A DNA stretch of 64,000 bases, taken from the NCBI RefSeq assembly GCF_020515695.1, contig NZ_JAIWJA010000003.1, positions 841,447 to 905,446 of the forward strand. Reading direction: 5' to 3'. The DNA comes from Pseudomonas sp. MWU16-30317. GTDB lineage: Bacteria; Pseudomonadota; Gammaproteobacteria; Pseudomonadales; Pseudomonadaceae. Position numbers and translations under genes: made by a program. Position 1 is the stretch's first letter. Each line of letters begins with the position of its first letter. Of the stretch, positions 18,880 through 28,876 are shown one piece after another. The notes under the pieces are model-generated. The model did not search any database and was not told where the DNA came from. It saw nothing but the letters and a program-made list of their open reading frames with translations.

Positions 18880-20020
18880 AGGAGCCATTTGCGGTCTGGT
18901 AATCGGTCAAGGCGCGCAGCCGCTCGCGCTTGATCGCTTCCCCCAGCGCTTGGCCGTTATAGCCTTGAGCGACCAGGGGCTGCACCGCCACTGAGCGTGC
19001 GGCCTCGGCGGCACCTCGCAGGTACCCAGCTTGTGGATAGTTGGCCAAAGCGCACGCGCGAGCGTCCAGTTCGCAGACTTCCAGGAACTCTTCGAACCGC
19101 TGCGGCCGACGGTACACATCGAAGCGCTGCAGCAGCTCCAGCAAGGTTGCGGGTTCAATCTCCAGTGCCTCATGGCCCTGGCCGCGGTATTGCCCGACGA
19201 GCACCGCCAATTCCAGACAGTCTCGCGGCACCTTGAAGCGCTCGCTGACGGCCTTGATCTGCTTCACGGCCAGATACTGCAGCAAGCAGGCCCAGCGTAC
19301 TGTCAACGGCTGGTGACGCCGCGCCGCGTGCTGCAAGACTTCAAGGGTGTGGCCGGCGTGGAGCGCTTGCGGGCCGCTGAACAGCGCATCCACCTCAGGC
19401 AACAGGCGCTCAAGGGCGCCACAATCACGCAGTACCTCAATGAACACTTGCGGCTGGTCTTCCATGAGCGCGCGGGAGATCTCTTTCCAGCTCCGCTCGG
19501 GCGTCAGTGCTGCCAGTTCACCGGAATCGCTGAGTTGACGCATCAACGCCAGGGTCTCGTCGGCGACCCTGAAGCCCAGGGATGCGTAACGCGCAGCAAA
19601 GCGTGCCACGCGCAGTACGCGCAGGGGATCTTCGGCGAACGCCGGGGAAACGTGACGCAAGATTCGATGTTCCAGATCCGCCTGGCCGCCGTAGGGATCG
19701 GTCAATTGCCCATGATCATCCTCGGCCATGGCGTTGATGGTCAGGTCGCGGCGGATCAGATCCTGCTCGAGCGTAACGTCCGGATTAGCATAGAAAGTAA
19801 AGCCGCCATAGCCCTGGCCGCTCTTGCGCTCGGTGCGAGCCAGCGCATATTCCTCACCCGTTTCGGGATGCAGGAACACCGGAAAATCGGCGCCTACCGG
19901 TCGATAGCCCAGGCCCAGCATCTGTTCGGCGCTGGCGCCCACGACCACATAATCGATATCAGTGACGTCTCGCCCGAGAAGGTGATCCCGGACCGCGCCA
20001 CCCACTTTGTAGATCTGCAT
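18872..20020 (-). CDS. cca: CCA-adding tRNA nucleotidyltransferase with degenerate HD domain
   Basis: 382 residues from the ATG at 20020 ([12 protein letters not shown]). The nucleotidyltransferase core is intact: GGAVRD, then DIDYVVVG with the Asp pair, [10 protein letters not shown] and the [11 protein letters not shown] neck. It adds or repairs the 3' CCA of tRNAs, which the tRNA-Ile here needs. Bacterial proteins of this type usually carry an HD phosphohydrolase domain (about 410 residues, HDLGK motif). Here the segment reads [16 protein letters not shown], lacking the His-Asp pair, and about 28 residues are missing, so the 2',3'-cyclic phosphodiesterase and phosphatase activities are probably lost. 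The stop lies in a REPIN arm. Confidence 0.93.
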   Translation of the reverse strand: MQIYKVGGAVRDHLLGRDVTDIDYVVVGASAEQMLGLGYRPVGADFPVFLHPETGEEYALARTERKSGQGYGGFTFYANPDVTLEQDLIRRDLTINAMAEDDHGQLTDPYGGQADLEHRILRHVSPAFAEDPLRVLRVARFAARYASLGFRVADETLALMRQLSDSGELAALTPERSWKEISRALMEDQPQVFIEVLRDCGALERLLPEVDALFSGPQALHAGHTLEVLQHAARRHQPLTVRWACLLQYLAVKQIKAVSERFKVPRDCLELAVLVGQYRGQGHEALEIEPATLLELLQRFDVYRRPQRFEEFLEVCELDARACALANYPQAGYLRGAAEAARSVAVQPLVAQGYNGQALGEAIKRERLRALTDYQTANGSSL

Positions 20021-20092
20021 GAAAAAGCCTCCGTCTGCGCCCACAGGATACCTGCTGCAGGGCGCCGAGGGAGGCTGGTGTGCCTCGGTGGA

Positions 20093-21655
20093 TCAGAGAT
20101 GGACTACGGCGAGATCCAGACGCCCGTAGTCGCCTTCGGCATGTTCGTGCCGGGGCGGTACGTGATGGGTTTTCATGATCTGGTCGCCCTGCAGGGTCTC
20201 CAGCTTGATATCGAAGCCCCAAAGCCGATGCAGGTGCTTGAGGACTTCGTCAGTGGACTCTCCCAGCGGTTTGCGGTTGTGCTGCTGATGGCGCAGGGTC
20301 AGCGAGCGATCGCCACGGCGATCGATACTGTAGATCTGCACGTTGGGCTCACGATTGCCGAGGTTGTACTGTGCAGCCAGAGTTTCGCGAATGATCTGAT
20401 AGCCGGCATCGTCATGGATGGCCGGAACCAGCAAATCGTCGCGCTGGTCGTCGTCCATGATGCTGAACAGCTTCAGGTCGCGGATCACCTTGGGTGAGAG
20501 ATACTGGAGGATAAAGCTCTCGTCCTTGAAGCTGGTCATGGCGAACTTGATGGTCGATAGCCAGTCGCTGCCGGCGATCTCGGGGAACCACTTGCGGTCT
20601 TCATCGTCCGGGTTTTCACACATGCGGCGGATGTCGCGGTACATGGCGAAGCCCAGCGCATAAGGGTTGATGCCGCTGTAGTAAGGGCTGTCGAAGCTGG
20701 GCTGGAACACCACGCTGGTGTGGGAAGTCAGGAACTCCATCATGAAGCCGTCGGTGACCAGGCCTTCGTCGTACAGGTCGTTCATCAGCGTGTAGTGCCA
20801 GAACGTCGCCCAGCCCTCGTTCATCACCTGAGTCTGGCGCTGCGGGTAAAAGTACTGCGCGATCTTGCGCACGATCCGCACGATTTCCCGCTGCCAGGGC
20901 TCCAGCAACGGCGCGTGCTTCTCGATGAAGTAGAGAATGTTTTCCTGGGGCTCCGACGGGAAGCGCACGTTGTCCTCTTCGCGATTCTTGTCGGCACTTT
21001 TAGGAATGGTGCGCCACAGATCGTTGATCTGGCGCTGCAGGTGCTCCTCGCGGTCCTTTTGCCGCCGACGCTCTTCCTCGGCGGAAATCGGATAAGGGCG
21101 CTTGTAGCGATCGACGCCATAGTTCATCAATGCGTGGCAGGAATCGAGCAAGTCCTCCACCGCATCGATGCCGTGGCGCTCCTCGCATTGCATGATGTAC
21201 TGCTTGGCAAACACGAGGTAATCGATGATCGAACTGGCGTCGGTCCAGGTGCGGAACAGGTAGTTGCCCTTGAAGAAGCTGTTATGCCCATAGCAAGCGT
21301 GAGCCACCACCAGCGCCTGCATGCAGATGGTGTTTTCTTCCATCAGGTAGGCGATGCACGGGTCCGAGTTGATCACGATCTCGTACGCCAACCCCATCTG
21401 CCCGCGGGTGTAGGACTTTTCGGTACTAAGGAAGTGTTTGCCGTAGGACCAGTGGTGGTAGCCCAGCGGCATGCCGACGGACGCATAGGCATCCATCATC
21501 TGCTCGGCGGTGATCACCTCGATCTGATTGGGATAGGTGTCCAGCGCATAGCGCTCGGCGATACGGCCGATTTCCCGGTCGTAAGCCTGGATCAGCTCGA
21601 ACGTCCATTCCGAGCCGGTGGAGAGGGGTTGGCGTTTCTGCTCTCTAGCGGTCAT
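20093..21655 (-). CDS. SpoVR-family protein (YcgB-like)
   Basis: 520 residues, full length for the family. Typical segments are [15 protein letters not shown] (about residues 80-94), [17 protein letters not shown] (about 133-149) and [11 protein letters not shown] (about 277-287). No biochemical activity is established; the His-rich motifs suggest a metal site. It is the last gene of prkA-yeaH-spoVR, its ATG overlapping the yeaH stop (ATGA). In enterobacteria this trio responds to nitrogen starvation and stationary phase. Confidence 0.93.
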   Translation of the reverse strand: MTAREQKRQPLSTGSEWTFELIQAYDREIGRIAERYALDTYPNQIEVITAEQMMDAYASVGMPLGYHHWSYGKHFLSTEKSYTRGQMGLAYEIVINSDPCIAYLMEENTICMQALVVAHACYGHNSFFKGNYLFRTWTDASSIIDYLVFAKQYIMQCEERHGIDAVEDLLDSCHALMNYGVDRYKRPYPISAEEERRRQKDREEHLQRQINDLWRTIPKSADKNREEDNVRFPSEPQENILYFIEKHAPLLEPWQREIVRIVRKIAQYFYPQRQTQVMNEGWATFWHYTLMNDLYDEGLVTDGFMMEFLTSHTSVVFQPSFDSPYYSGINPYALGFAMYRDIRRMCENPDDEDRKWFPEIAGSDWLSTIKFAMTSFKDESFILQYLSPKVIRDLKLFSIMDDDQRDDLLVPAIHDDAGYQIIRETLAAQYNLGNREPNVQIYSIDRRGDRSLTLRHQQHNRKPLGESTDEVLKHLHRLWGFDIKLETLQGDQIMKTHHVPPRHEHAEGDYGRLDLAVVHL

Positions 21656-22926
21656 GTCACTAACCTGCGCTGGAAGAGTTCACGAAAGACCGGATAGATA
21701 TCACCGGCCGTCACCAGCTGTTGCTGGGCGAACGTATCGGCGAAGCTCTCGCTGATGCGTTCATATTCATACCATAGAGCTTGATGTTCGCGCGGAGTGA
21801 TCTCGACATAGGTGTAGTACTGGACGAACGGCATGATCTGCTTGGTGAGGATTTCGCGGCAGATCGGCGAGTCGTCGTTCCAGTTGTCACCGTCCGAGGC
21901 CTGGGCCGCGTAGATGTTCCATTCGTTGGTGGGATAGCGGGCAGCCATGATCTCCTGCATCAGCTTGAGGGCGCTGGATACGATGGTGCCGCCGGTTTCC
22001 CGGGAATAGAAAAACTCCTCTTCGTCGACTTCGCGGGCGCTGGTGTGATGGCGAATGAATACCACCTCGATCTTGTCGTAGTTACGCTTCAGGAACAGGT
22101 ACAACAGGATGAAAAAGCGCTTGGCAATGTCCTTGGTGGCTTGGGTCATGGAGCCAGAGACGTCCATCAGGCAGAACATCACCGCCTTGGAGCTGGGGTT
22201 GGGGTGCTTGACCAGCAGGTTGTACTTGAGGTCGAAGGTATCGAGGAACGGCACGCGGTGAATACGCGCGCTTAGTTTCTCGATTTCGATCTCGACTTCC
22301 TGAATATCGCCGAAGTTATCTGGCTCTTCGCGCTTGAGGCGCTCGAGCTCTGCTTTCGCTTCCCTCAGCTTGGCGCGGCTGCTGCCGGACAGCGCGATGC
22401 GCCGTGCATGGGCTGAGCGCAGGGTGCGGACGATGTTGATGCGTGATGGATTGCCTTCGTTGGCTACACCCGCACGTACGGTCTTGAAGGTATCGGTACC
22501 GGTCAGGTTGCGCTTGACGAGGTTGGGCAGTTCAAGGTCTTCGAACATGAACTCGAGAAATTCTTCCTGAGTGATCTGGAAGGTGAACTCGTCCATGCCC
22601 TCGCCGGAATTACCGGCCTTGCCGGCGCCTTTGCCACCGCCGCCGCCCCCTTGGGGCCGGGCAATATGCTCGCCTGCAGTGAATTCCTTGTTGCCGGGGT
22701 GGACCACGGTCTGCTTGCCGCCGCGCCCATGGTGTAGCACTGGCTCGTCAATATCGCGACCAGGAATGCTGATCTGTTCACCGTGCTCCATATCGGTAAT
22801 GGAGCGCCGGCCCACGGCCTCTTCGACCGCTTTCTTGATGTGATCACGGTAGCGTCGCAGAAAGCGCTGACGGTTCACCGTGCTCTTGTTCTTGCCGTTC
22901 AGACGTCGGTCGATCACATAGCTCAT
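21652..22926 (-). CDS. yeaH: DUF444 von Willebrand-factor-A domain protein (YeaH-like)
   Basis: 424 residues from the ATG at 22926, which has GGAGG upstream (the frame extends 8 codons further). A charged N-terminal part ends in a Gly-rich stretch ([14 protein letters not shown], about residues 91-104). A VWA-like domain follows with a MIDAS motif in [11 protein letters not shown] (about residues 254-264). It is probably a partner of the PrkA kinase encoded upstream, since VWA and MoxR/AAA-type proteins commonly work in pairs. It is coupled to the SpoVR gene. Confidence 0.92.
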   Translation of the reverse strand: MSYVIDRRLNGKNKSTVNRQRFLRRYRDHIKKAVEEAVGRRSITDMEHGEQISIPGRDIDEPVLHHGRGGKQTVVHPGNKEFTAGEHIARPQGGGGGGKGAGKAGNSGEGMDEFTFQITQEEFLEFMFEDLELPNLVKRNLTGTDTFKTVRAGVANEGNPSRINIVRTLRSAHARRIALSGSSRAKLREAKAELERLKREEPDNFGDIQEVEIEIEKLSARIHRVPFLDTFDLKYNLLVKHPNPSSKAVMFCLMDVSGSMTQATKDIAKRFFILLYLFLKRNYDKIEVVFIRHHTSAREVDEEEFFYSRETGGTIVSSALKLMQEIMAARYPTNEWNIYAAQASDGDNWNDDSPICREILTKQIMPFVQYYTYVEITPREHQALWYEYERISESFADTFAQQQLVTAGDIYPVFRELFQRRLVT

Positions 22927-22939
22927 AGGGGGCCCTCCG

Positions 22940-23058
22940 GGCAGCTGCAAGCGTTAAGCTCCAAGCTGCAAGTCGGAGCTGCAGGCTGCCGCATCCGGCG
23001 CAGACAATGCGCCGTTTGCCGTCAACTTGCCGCGTACTACTTGCAGCTTATAGCTGCC
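22940..23058. repeat. Imperfect palindromic AGCTGCAAG-rich element filling the prkA-yeaH gap
   Basis: The ends GGCAGCT (22940-22946) and AGCTGCC (23052-23058) are inverted copies, the right one abutting the prkA stop codon. Inside are repeated AGCTGCAAG/CTTGCAGCT blocks and a GGCGCA...TGCGCC central hairpin. It resembles short intergenic AGCTTGCAGC-type repeats I have seen in Pseudomonas; the family is unnamed here. Confidence 0.6.
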
Positions 23059-24981
23059 TCATTGAGACTTTCTGACCCGCAGATACCACTCGGACAGCAG
23101 TCGGACCTGTTTGTCGGTGTATCCGCGTTCGACCATGCGTGTGACGAAGTCGTTGTGCTTGAGCTGATCCTCCTTGCTGGCTTTGGCGTTGAAGCTGATG
23201 ACCGGCAGCAGATCCTCGGTGTTCGAGAACATTTTCTTCTCGATCACCACCCGCAGCTTCTCGTAGCTGAGCCAGGTCGGATTCTTGCCGTTGTTGTTGG
23301 CACGGGCGCGCAGCACGAAATTGACGATTTCGTTACGGAAATCCTTCGGATTGCTGATCCCTGCGGGTTTCTCGATTTTTTCCAGTTCCTCGTTGAGCGC
23401 AACGCGGTTGAGGATTTCTCCGGTTTCAGGATCGCGGTATTCCTGGTCCTGAATCCAGAAGTCGGCGTAAAGCACGTAGCGATCGAAGATGTTCTGACCG
23501 TACTCGCTATAGGATTCGAGATAGGCGGTTTGAATTTCCTTGCCGATGAACTCGATATAGCGCGGTGCCAGGTATTCCTTGAGATAGCGCAGATAGCGCT
23601 CGCGCACCTCGGCCGGGAATTGTTCCTGTTCGATCTGTTGTTCCAGCACGTAGAGCAGGTGCACCGGGTTGGCCGCGATTTCGTGCGGGTCGAAGTTGAA
23701 GACTTTGGACAGAATCTTGAACGCGAAACGTGTGGACAGGCCATTCATCCCTTCGTCTACGCCCGCGCTGTCGCGGTATTCCTGGATCGACTTGGCCTTG
23801 GGATCGGTATCCTTGAGGTTTTCGCCGTCATACACCCGCATCTTCGAATAGATGTTGGAGTTTTCCGGCTCCTTGAGTCGCGACAGGGTGGTGAACTGGG
23901 CAAGCATTTTCAGCGTGTCTGGCGCGCAATGAGCCTTGGCCAGCGAGCTGTTGAACAAGAGCTTGTCGTAGATCTTGATTTCGTCACTGACCCGCAGGCA
24001 ATAGGGGACCTTGACGATATAGATCCGGTCGATGAACGCTTCGTTGTTCTTGTTGTTGCGAAAGCTGTGCCATTCCGATTCGTTGGAGTGGGCCAGCAGG
24101 ATCCCGGAATAGGGGATAGCCCCCAAGCCTTCGGTACTGTTGTAGTTGCCTTCCTGAGTGGCGGTCAGCAGCGGGTGCAAGACCTTGATGGGGGCCTTGA
24201 ACATCTCGACGAATTCCATCAAGCCCTGGTTGGCCCGGCACAGCGCGCCTGAGTAGCTGTAAGCATCGGCGTCGTTCTGTGGGTATTCTTCCAGCTTGCG
24301 GATGTCGACCTTGCCCACCAGGGCCGAGATGTCCTGGTTGTTGTCATCGCCAGGTTCGGTCTTGGCAACGCCAATCTGGTTGAGAATCGATGGGTACAGT
24401 TTGACCACGCGGAACTGGCTGATATCGCCGCCAAATTCTTGCAGACGTTTGGTAGCCCACGGCGACATGATGGTGTTCAGGTAGCGTAACGGGATACCGA
24501 AGTCTTCCTCGAGGATGGCACCGTCTTCGGTGGCATTGAACAGCCCCAGGGGCGATTCGAACACCGGTGAGCCCTTGATCGCGTAGAACGGTTCTTTCTC
24601 GATCAACTGCTTGAGTTTTTCGGCCAGCGACGATTTACCGCCCCCTACCGGGCCCAGCAGGTACAAGATCTGTTTCTTTTCCTCCAGCCCTTGGGCTGCG
24701 TGGCGGAAGTAGGAAACAATCTGGTCGATGCATTCCTCCATCCCGTGGAAATCCTTGAACGCCGGATAGCGTCGGATCACCTTGTTGGAAAAAATGCGCG
24801 AGAGCCTGGAGTTGGTCGACGTGTCGGTCAACTCGGGCTCGCCGATAGCAGTCAGAATCCGCTCGGGCGCAGACGCATAGGCGCTGCGGTCAGATTTGCA
24901 GAGCTCGAGATACTCCTGTAATGAGAGCTCTTCCTGACGAGTGGATTCGAAACGTTGCTGGAAGTGGCTAAAAATACTCAT
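23059..24981 (-). CDS. prkA: PrkA-family serine protein kinase with AAA domain (YeaG-like)
   Basis: 640 residues from the ATG at 24981 (MSIFSHFQQRFE, preceded by GAGGTGA); the frame is open further upstream but without a site. Walker A is LLGPVGGGKSS (about residues 110-120), in the N-terminal PrkA AAA domain, and the C-terminal half is the PrkA kinase-like domain. The E. coli homologue YeaG is a stress kinase induced under nitrogen starvation through NtrC and sigma-54. A matching -24/-12 element lies upstream here (25221-25236), leaving a leader of about 230 nt. Confidence 0.94.
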   Translation of the reverse strand: MSIFSHFQQRFESTRQEELSLQEYLELCKSDRSAYASAPERILTAIGEPELTDTSTNSRLSRIFSNKVIRRYPAFKDFHGMEECIDQIVSYFRHAAQGLEEKKQILYLLGPVGGGKSSLAEKLKQLIEKEPFYAIKGSPVFESPLGLFNATEDGAILEEDFGIPLRYLNTIMSPWATKRLQEFGGDISQFRVVKLYPSILNQIGVAKTEPGDDNNQDISALVGKVDIRKLEEYPQNDADAYSYSGALCRANQGLMEFVEMFKAPIKVLHPLLTATQEGNYNSTEGLGAIPYSGILLAHSNESEWHSFRNNKNNEAFIDRIYIVKVPYCLRVSDEIKIYDKLLFNSSLAKAHCAPDTLKMLAQFTTLSRLKEPENSNIYSKMRVYDGENLKDTDPKAKSIQEYRDSAGVDEGMNGLSTRFAFKILSKVFNFDPHEIAANPVHLLYVLEQQIEQEQFPAEVRERYLRYLKEYLAPRYIEFIGKEIQTAYLESYSEYGQNIFDRYVLYADFWIQDQEYRDPETGEILNRVALNEELEKIEKPAGISNPKDFRNEIVNFVLRARANNNGKNPTWLSYEKLRVVIEKKMFSNTEDLLPVISFNAKASKEDQLKHNDFVTRMVERGYTDKQVRLLSEWYLRVRKSQ

Positions 24982-25104
24982 GACGTCACCTCGCTCGATA
25001 CGTGGAGCCGACGTCGGATCAGTCAGTTTGATGCTGGAAAACAGCCGACATTCGGCTGCCTTTACCCCCCAGAACACCTCTAAGTCGCTACCGATGACCC
25101 GCGC

Positions 25105-25118
25105 GCCGGTGTACCGGC
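25105..25118. promoter_or_regulatory. Perfect palindrome in the prkA leader
   Basis: GCCGGT-GT-ACCGGC lies between the candidate sigma-54 promoter and the prkA start, so it would be transcribed. It could form an RNA hairpin or bind a protein. The rest of 24982-25220 shows no gene. Confidence 0.3.
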
Positions 25119-25220
25119 TCTCCCCTGTTTTGGATGGCCTGCACCTAAGGATAGTTGGTTATGGCAGACTTCAAGGCGAGATGAGCAATTAGTTGCGCCT
25201 GGCCAACTGGCAGCCAGGTC

Positions 25221-25236
25221 GCAGCCCGCGTGCCAC
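25221..25236 (-). promoter_or_regulatory. Candidate sigma-54 (-24/-12) promoter of prkA-yeaH-spoVR
   Basis: On the minus strand GTGGCACGCGGGCTGCG has GG and GC separated by exactly 10 bp and matches TGGCACG-N4-TTGCW except for C in place of the first T and G at the last position. It lies about 240 bp before the prkA start, just after the end of glpE. Regulation by sigma-54 fits the known behaviour of E. coli yeaGH. Confidence 0.5.
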
Positions 25237-25275
25237 GGGCGATAGACGGTAATTAAATTTTTTTTGATGCGACCC

Positions 25276-25593
25276 TCAGACTGCAATCTGCTCAGGGTAG
25301 GTGGCACGCCACAATTCAAAGCCGCCATCCAGGCTGTAGACATCGGAAAAGCCCTGGCTGACCAGATAGGCCGCCGCGCTTTGGCTGGAGTTGCCGTGAT
25401 AGCAGACCACCACGACTGGAGCATCCAGATCGGCGCCACGGATGAACTCGGCGATCGAGTGGTTATCCAGGTGCTGGGCTTCGGGGATGTGGCTGGCGGC
25501 GAAGGTTTGCGGGTCGCGCACGTCGACGATGACCGCGCCTTTTTCGCGTAAGGATTGAGCCTCGGCGGGCGGGATGCGTTTGAATTCGGTCAT
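25276..25593 (-). CDS. glpE: Thiosulfate sulfurtransferase GlpE (single-domain rhodanese)
   Basis: 105 residues from the ATG at 25593, preceded by GGAGC. The active-site loop is [13 protein letters not shown], the Cys accepting sulfane sulfur; VDVRDP is the rhodanese substrate motif. It transfers sulfur from thiosulfate to cyanide or thiols in the cytosol. It is the last gene of the block running lptD to apaH and glpE, 26 bp after apaH. Confidence 0.93.
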   Translation of the reverse strand: MTEFKRIPPAEAQSLREKGAVIVDVRDPQTFAASHIPEAQHLDNHSIAEFIRGADLDAPVVVVCYHGNSSQSAAAYLVSQGFSDVYSLDGGFELWRATYPEQIAV

Positions 25594-25619
25594 GGCAGGG
25601 GCTCCATTCAACAGGATGA

Positions 25620-26495
25620 TTAGCGGGGTGCCGACTGCGCTTCGATCACCTGGGACGGGGCGCCCCGTTCCAGGCGGCCGTGCTCGTCGCAGCTGCATTC
25701 ATGGCGAGTGCCATGGTCGATATTGTACAAGGTCATGGCGCCGCCCCAGACGCAGCCGGTATCCAGCGCGATGATATTCGGCTCGCTGACCTTGCCTTCA
25801 AGCGCCGCCCAGTGGCCGAAGATGATCTTCACCGCCTTGGTGCGCCGCTCCTTGTGCTTGAACCACGGGGCATATCCGGGCGGCGCTTTGTCGGCGCCTT
25901 CCTTGCCCTTGAGGTCAAGCTTGCCTTCGCGGGTGCAGAAGCGCATCCGCGTAAAGTAGTTGGTGATGACCCGCAGCCGCGTGACGCCGTGCAGGTCCTT
26001 GTCCCACTTGTTTGGTTCGTTGCCGTACATGCCATCCAGAAACGGCAGCAGCAGATTGTCATCCTTGAGCACGGCCTCTACCTCTGCGGCGTATTGCAGC
26101 GCCTTGCCCAGGGTCCATTGCGGCGGGATGCCAGCATGAACCATGGCAACGCCCCTTGGCTCGTCGTAATGCAGCAGCTTTTGCTGGCGCAACCAGCCGA
26201 GCAACTGTGGGGCATCGGGGGCTTCGAGGATTTCGCGCAGGGTGTCGCCTTTTTTCAGACGCTCGATGTTGTAACGCGCAGCCAGCAGGTGCAGGTCATG
26301 ATTGCCCAGCACGCAGACAACCGCCTCGCGAATACCGTACAGGTAGCGCAAAGTCTCGAGTGACTCGGGGCCGCGGTTGACCAGATCGCCGACCAGCCAC
26401 AGTTGATCATGGGCGGGGTCGAAGGCCACGCGGTCGAGCAGGCATTTGAGGGGTTCCAGGCAGCCCTGCAGGTCGCCGACCGCATAGGCCGTCAT
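25620..26495 (-). CDS. apaH: Diadenosine tetraphosphatase ApaH
   Basis: 291 residues. Metallophosphoesterase motifs are in order: VGDLQG (7-12), VGDLVNRGP (about 35-43), GNHD (about 63-66), and MVHAGIPP with a later GHW. The usual first-motif GDxHG appears as GDLQGC, as in other ApaH proteins. It splits Ap4A symmetrically to two ADP and can decap Np4-capped RNA. Its start overlaps the apaG stop by one base. Confidence 0.96.
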   Translation of the reverse strand: MTAYAVGDLQGCLEPLKCLLDRVAFDPAHDQLWLVGDLVNRGPESLETLRYLYGIREAVVCVLGNHDLHLLAARYNIERLKKGDTLREILEAPDAPQLLGWLRQQKLLHYDEPRGVAMVHAGIPPQWTLGKALQYAAEVEAVLKDDNLLLPFLDGMYGNEPNKWDKDLHGVTRLRVITNYFTRMRFCTREGKLDLKGKEGADKAPPGYAPWFKHKERRTKAVKIIFGHWAALEGKVSEPNIIALDTGCVWGGAMTLYNIDHGTRHECSCDEHGRLERGAPSQVIEAQSAPR

Positions 26496-26875
26496 CAGTG
26501 CAGGGCCCCGGGCACGGCCAGGCGAAAGGGCGCAATAACGGCATCGAAGCGTTTGCCATCCTCGGCCTGCATTTGATAGGAGCCCTGCATGTTGCCGACT
26601 TTGGTGGTCATCACCGTGCCGCTGCTGTAGGTGTGGCTGGCGCCCGCTTCGATACGCGGTTGCTGGCCAACGACGCCCGCACCGCGGACTTCTTCGACGT
26701 GGCCGTCACCGTCGGTGATTACCCAGTGGCGGGACAGCAAGGTGGCAGGCACCTCGCCGTTGTTGCGTACGGTGACGGTGTAAGCAAACGCATAGCGCTG
26801 CTGTTCAGGTTGCGACTGTTCTGCCAGGAAGCGAGTTACTACGCTGACATCGATCTGGTAGCGGGAGTCGGGCAT
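26495..26875 (-). CDS. apaG: ApaG-domain protein
   Basis: 126 residues, full length. It is a beta-sandwich protein with family segments [31 protein letters not shown] (described here by ends YAFAYT and ITDGDG) and [21 protein letters not shown]. Function is unproven; it is always near apaH and rsmA. It is separated from rsmA by a REPIN, so part of its expression may come from a separate start. Confidence 0.95.
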   Translation of the reverse strand: MPDSRYQIDVSVVTRFLAEQSQPEQQRYAFAYTVTVRNNGEVPATLLSRHWVITDGDGHVEEVRGAGVVGQQPRIEAGASHTYSSGTVMTTKVGNMQGSYQMQAEDGKRFDAVIAPFRLAVPGALH

Positions 26876-26976
26876 GCAATGGCGCCTTTGAACAAAAACG
26901 AGTAAACCAAAAGAGGCGGATTCGATCAGTCTAGGTCATCAGGGTGGGGTAGGGCCAGATGTAGCGGTGATGCAGC

Positions 26977-27064
26977 AGGCCTCTTCGCCGCCGAACGCGT
27001 AACCTTGCTCCTGCAGGTGCAGGGCTCACCACTGTGGAGCAAGGTTTGCCCGCGAAGGGGGCTT
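26977..27064. repeat. REPIN between rsmA and apaG
   Basis: AACCTTGCTC (27001-27010) pairs with GAGCAAGGTT (27037-27046). The outer flanks GGCCTCTTCGC and GCGAAGGGGGC also complement with mismatches. It lies inside an otherwise tightly packed operon. Confidence 0.8.
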
Positions 27065-27083
27065 GATGGCTGGCGCAAAAGAA

Positions 27084-27890
27084 TCAGGCAGGATCGCCTA
27101 ATTCATGCAGCTTGTCGGCCAAGCGCACGAACTCTTCCAGGCTGAGCTGCTCCGGACGTCGGCTGCCATCCACGCCAGTGGCTTCGATGGCCTCATTGGG
27201 CATCAATGCCTTGAGCGTGTTACGCAGCGTCTTGCGCCGCTGATTGAAGGCTTCGCGCACCACGCGCTCGAGCAGGCGGTGATCCTTGGCCGGGTGGGGC
27301 AGGGTCTCGTAGGGCACCATGCGCACGATTGCCGAGTCGACCTTGGGCGGCGGATTGAAGGCGCCCGGGCCAACGTTGAACAGATGCTCGACCCGGCAGT
27401 GGTACTGCACCATGATCGACAGCCGCCCCCAATCACCACCGCCCGGCCCGGCTGCCATGCGTTCGACCACTTCCTTCTGCAGCATGAAGTGCATGTCTTT
27501 GATCAAATGTGCGTTGTGCAACAGATGAAAGATCAGCGGTGTGGAGATGTTGTACGGCAGGTTACCGACCACCCGCAGGGTGCCAGGAGCGGCGCCGAGG
27601 GTATTGAAGTCGAATTTCAGCGCGTCGCCCTGGTGCAGGCTGAAGTTTTCACGCGCAGCGAACTGCTGGGTGAGGATCTGCGCCAGGTCCTTGTCGATTT
27701 CGACCACATCCAACTGTGCGCCGCTGTCGAGGATGCCTTCGGTCAATGCGCCTTGGCCCGGACCAATTTCCAGGACGTGCTCGCCTGGGCGGGCATGCAC
27801 GGAACGCAGAATGCGGTCGATCACGCCAGCGTCGTGCAGGAAGTTCTGGCCGAAACGCTTGCGCGCCCGGTGTTGGTATTGCTCGGTCAT
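27084..27890 (-). CDS. rsmA: 16S rRNA dimethyladenosine transferase RsmA (KsgA)
   Basis: 268 residues. It opens with [11 protein letters not shown]; the SAM-binding GxGxG loop is [11 protein letters not shown] (about residues 41-51) and the catalytic NLPYNIS lies at about 111-117. It dimethylates A1518 and A1519 of 16S rRNA late in 30S assembly. Its ATG overlaps the pdxA stop by 4 nt. Confidence 0.97.
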   Translation of the reverse strand: MTEQYQHRARKRFGQNFLHDAGVIDRILRSVHARPGEHVLEIGPGQGALTEGILDSGAQLDVVEIDKDLAQILTQQFAARENFSLHQGDALKFDFNTLGAAPGTLRVVGNLPYNISTPLIFHLLHNAHLIKDMHFMLQKEVVERMAAGPGGGDWGRLSIMVQYHCRVEHLFNVGPGAFNPPPKVDSAIVRMVPYETLPHPAKDHRLLERVVREAFNQRRKTLRNTLKALMPNEAIEATGVDGSRRPEQLSLEEFVRLADKLHELGDPA

Positions 27891-28876
27891 AGTTGGGTCT
27901 CGGCCATCTGGTAGGCGGTGGCCAGGGCAACCTGCAGGCTGCCGGTGTCGACGCGCCCGGTGCCGGCCAGATCAAGCGCGGTGCCGTGGTCGACGGAGGT
28001 GCGGATGATCGGCAAGCCCAAGGTCACATTGACGGCGGCGCCAAAGCCCTTGTACTTGAGTACGGGCAGGCCCTGGTCGTGGTACATCGCCAGCACCGCG
28101 TCGCAGTGCTCCAGATATTTGGGGGTAAATAAAGTGTCGGCAGGCAAGGGGCCGCGCAGGTCCATGCCTTCGCTACGCAGTTGTTCAAGCGCAGGCTCGA
28201 TGATGTCGATTTCTTCTCGGCCCAGGTGTCCGCTTTCGCCAGCGTGGGGGTTGAGCCCGCAGACCAGGATACGCGGCGCCGGGATGCCGAACTTGTGCTT
28301 CAGATCGGCGTGCAGGATGCGCGTGACGCGCTGCAGCCGCTCGGTGGTTATCGCGTCGGCGACTTCACGCAGTGGCAGGTGCGTGGTCACCAGTGCAACC
28401 CGCAGGTCGCCGGTGGCCAGCATCATCACCACTTGCTCGGTGTGGGTCAGCTCGGCGAGGAATTCAGTGTGGCCAGAGAACGCAATGCCGCCGTCATTGA
28501 TCACCCCTTTGTGCACCGGCGCGGTAATCATCCCGGCAAACAGGCCGTCCATGCAGCCGCGACCGGCACGGGTCAGGGTTTCGAGGACGAAGCCGGCATT
28601 GGCCTTGTCGAGCTCTCCGGTGTGTACCGGGGCCGCCAGTGGCGTGTCCCAGACGTACAGACTGCCCGCGTCGGCGGGCTGCTCGGGGAGCGCGTCGGGG
28701 CTGACCCGCAGCAGGTTGACGGCCACACCCAGTTGCACGGCCCGCTCGCGGAGCAGGTCGTGGCTGGTAATGGCGATCAGGGGGTGGGGCTGGCGTTGCG
28801 CGGCGAGCAACAGGCACAGGTCTGGACCTATGCCCGCCGGCTCGCCGGGTGTCACCGCAAAACGTGCGGGTTTCAC
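27887..28876 (-). CDS. pdxA: 4-hydroxythreonine-4-phosphate dehydrogenase PdxA
   Basis: 329 residues. [11 protein letters not shown] is the conserved N-terminus; metal ligands are the His in SGHTEFLAE, in NPHAGE and in AMYHDQGL. It oxidises and decarboxylates 4-phosphohydroxy-threonine in pyridoxal phosphate synthesis. It overlaps both surA (upstream) and rsmA (downstream) by 4 nt, so the three are translationally coupled. Confidence 0.97.
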   Translation of the reverse strand: MKPARFAVTPGEPAGIGPDLCLLLAAQRQPHPLIAITSHDLLRERAVQLGVAVNLLRVSPDALPEQPADAGSLYVWDTPLAAPVHTGELDKANAGFVLETLTRAGRGCMDGLFAGMITAPVHKGVINDGGIAFSGHTEFLAELTHTEQVVMMLATGDLRVALVTTHLPLREVADAITTERLQRVTRILHADLKHKFGIPAPRILVCGLNPHAGESGHLGREEIDIIEPALEQLRSEGMDLRGPLPADTLFTPKYLEHCDAVLAMYHDQGLPVLKYKGFGAAVNVTLGLPIIRTSVDHGTALDLAGTGRVDTGSLQVALATAYQMAETQL

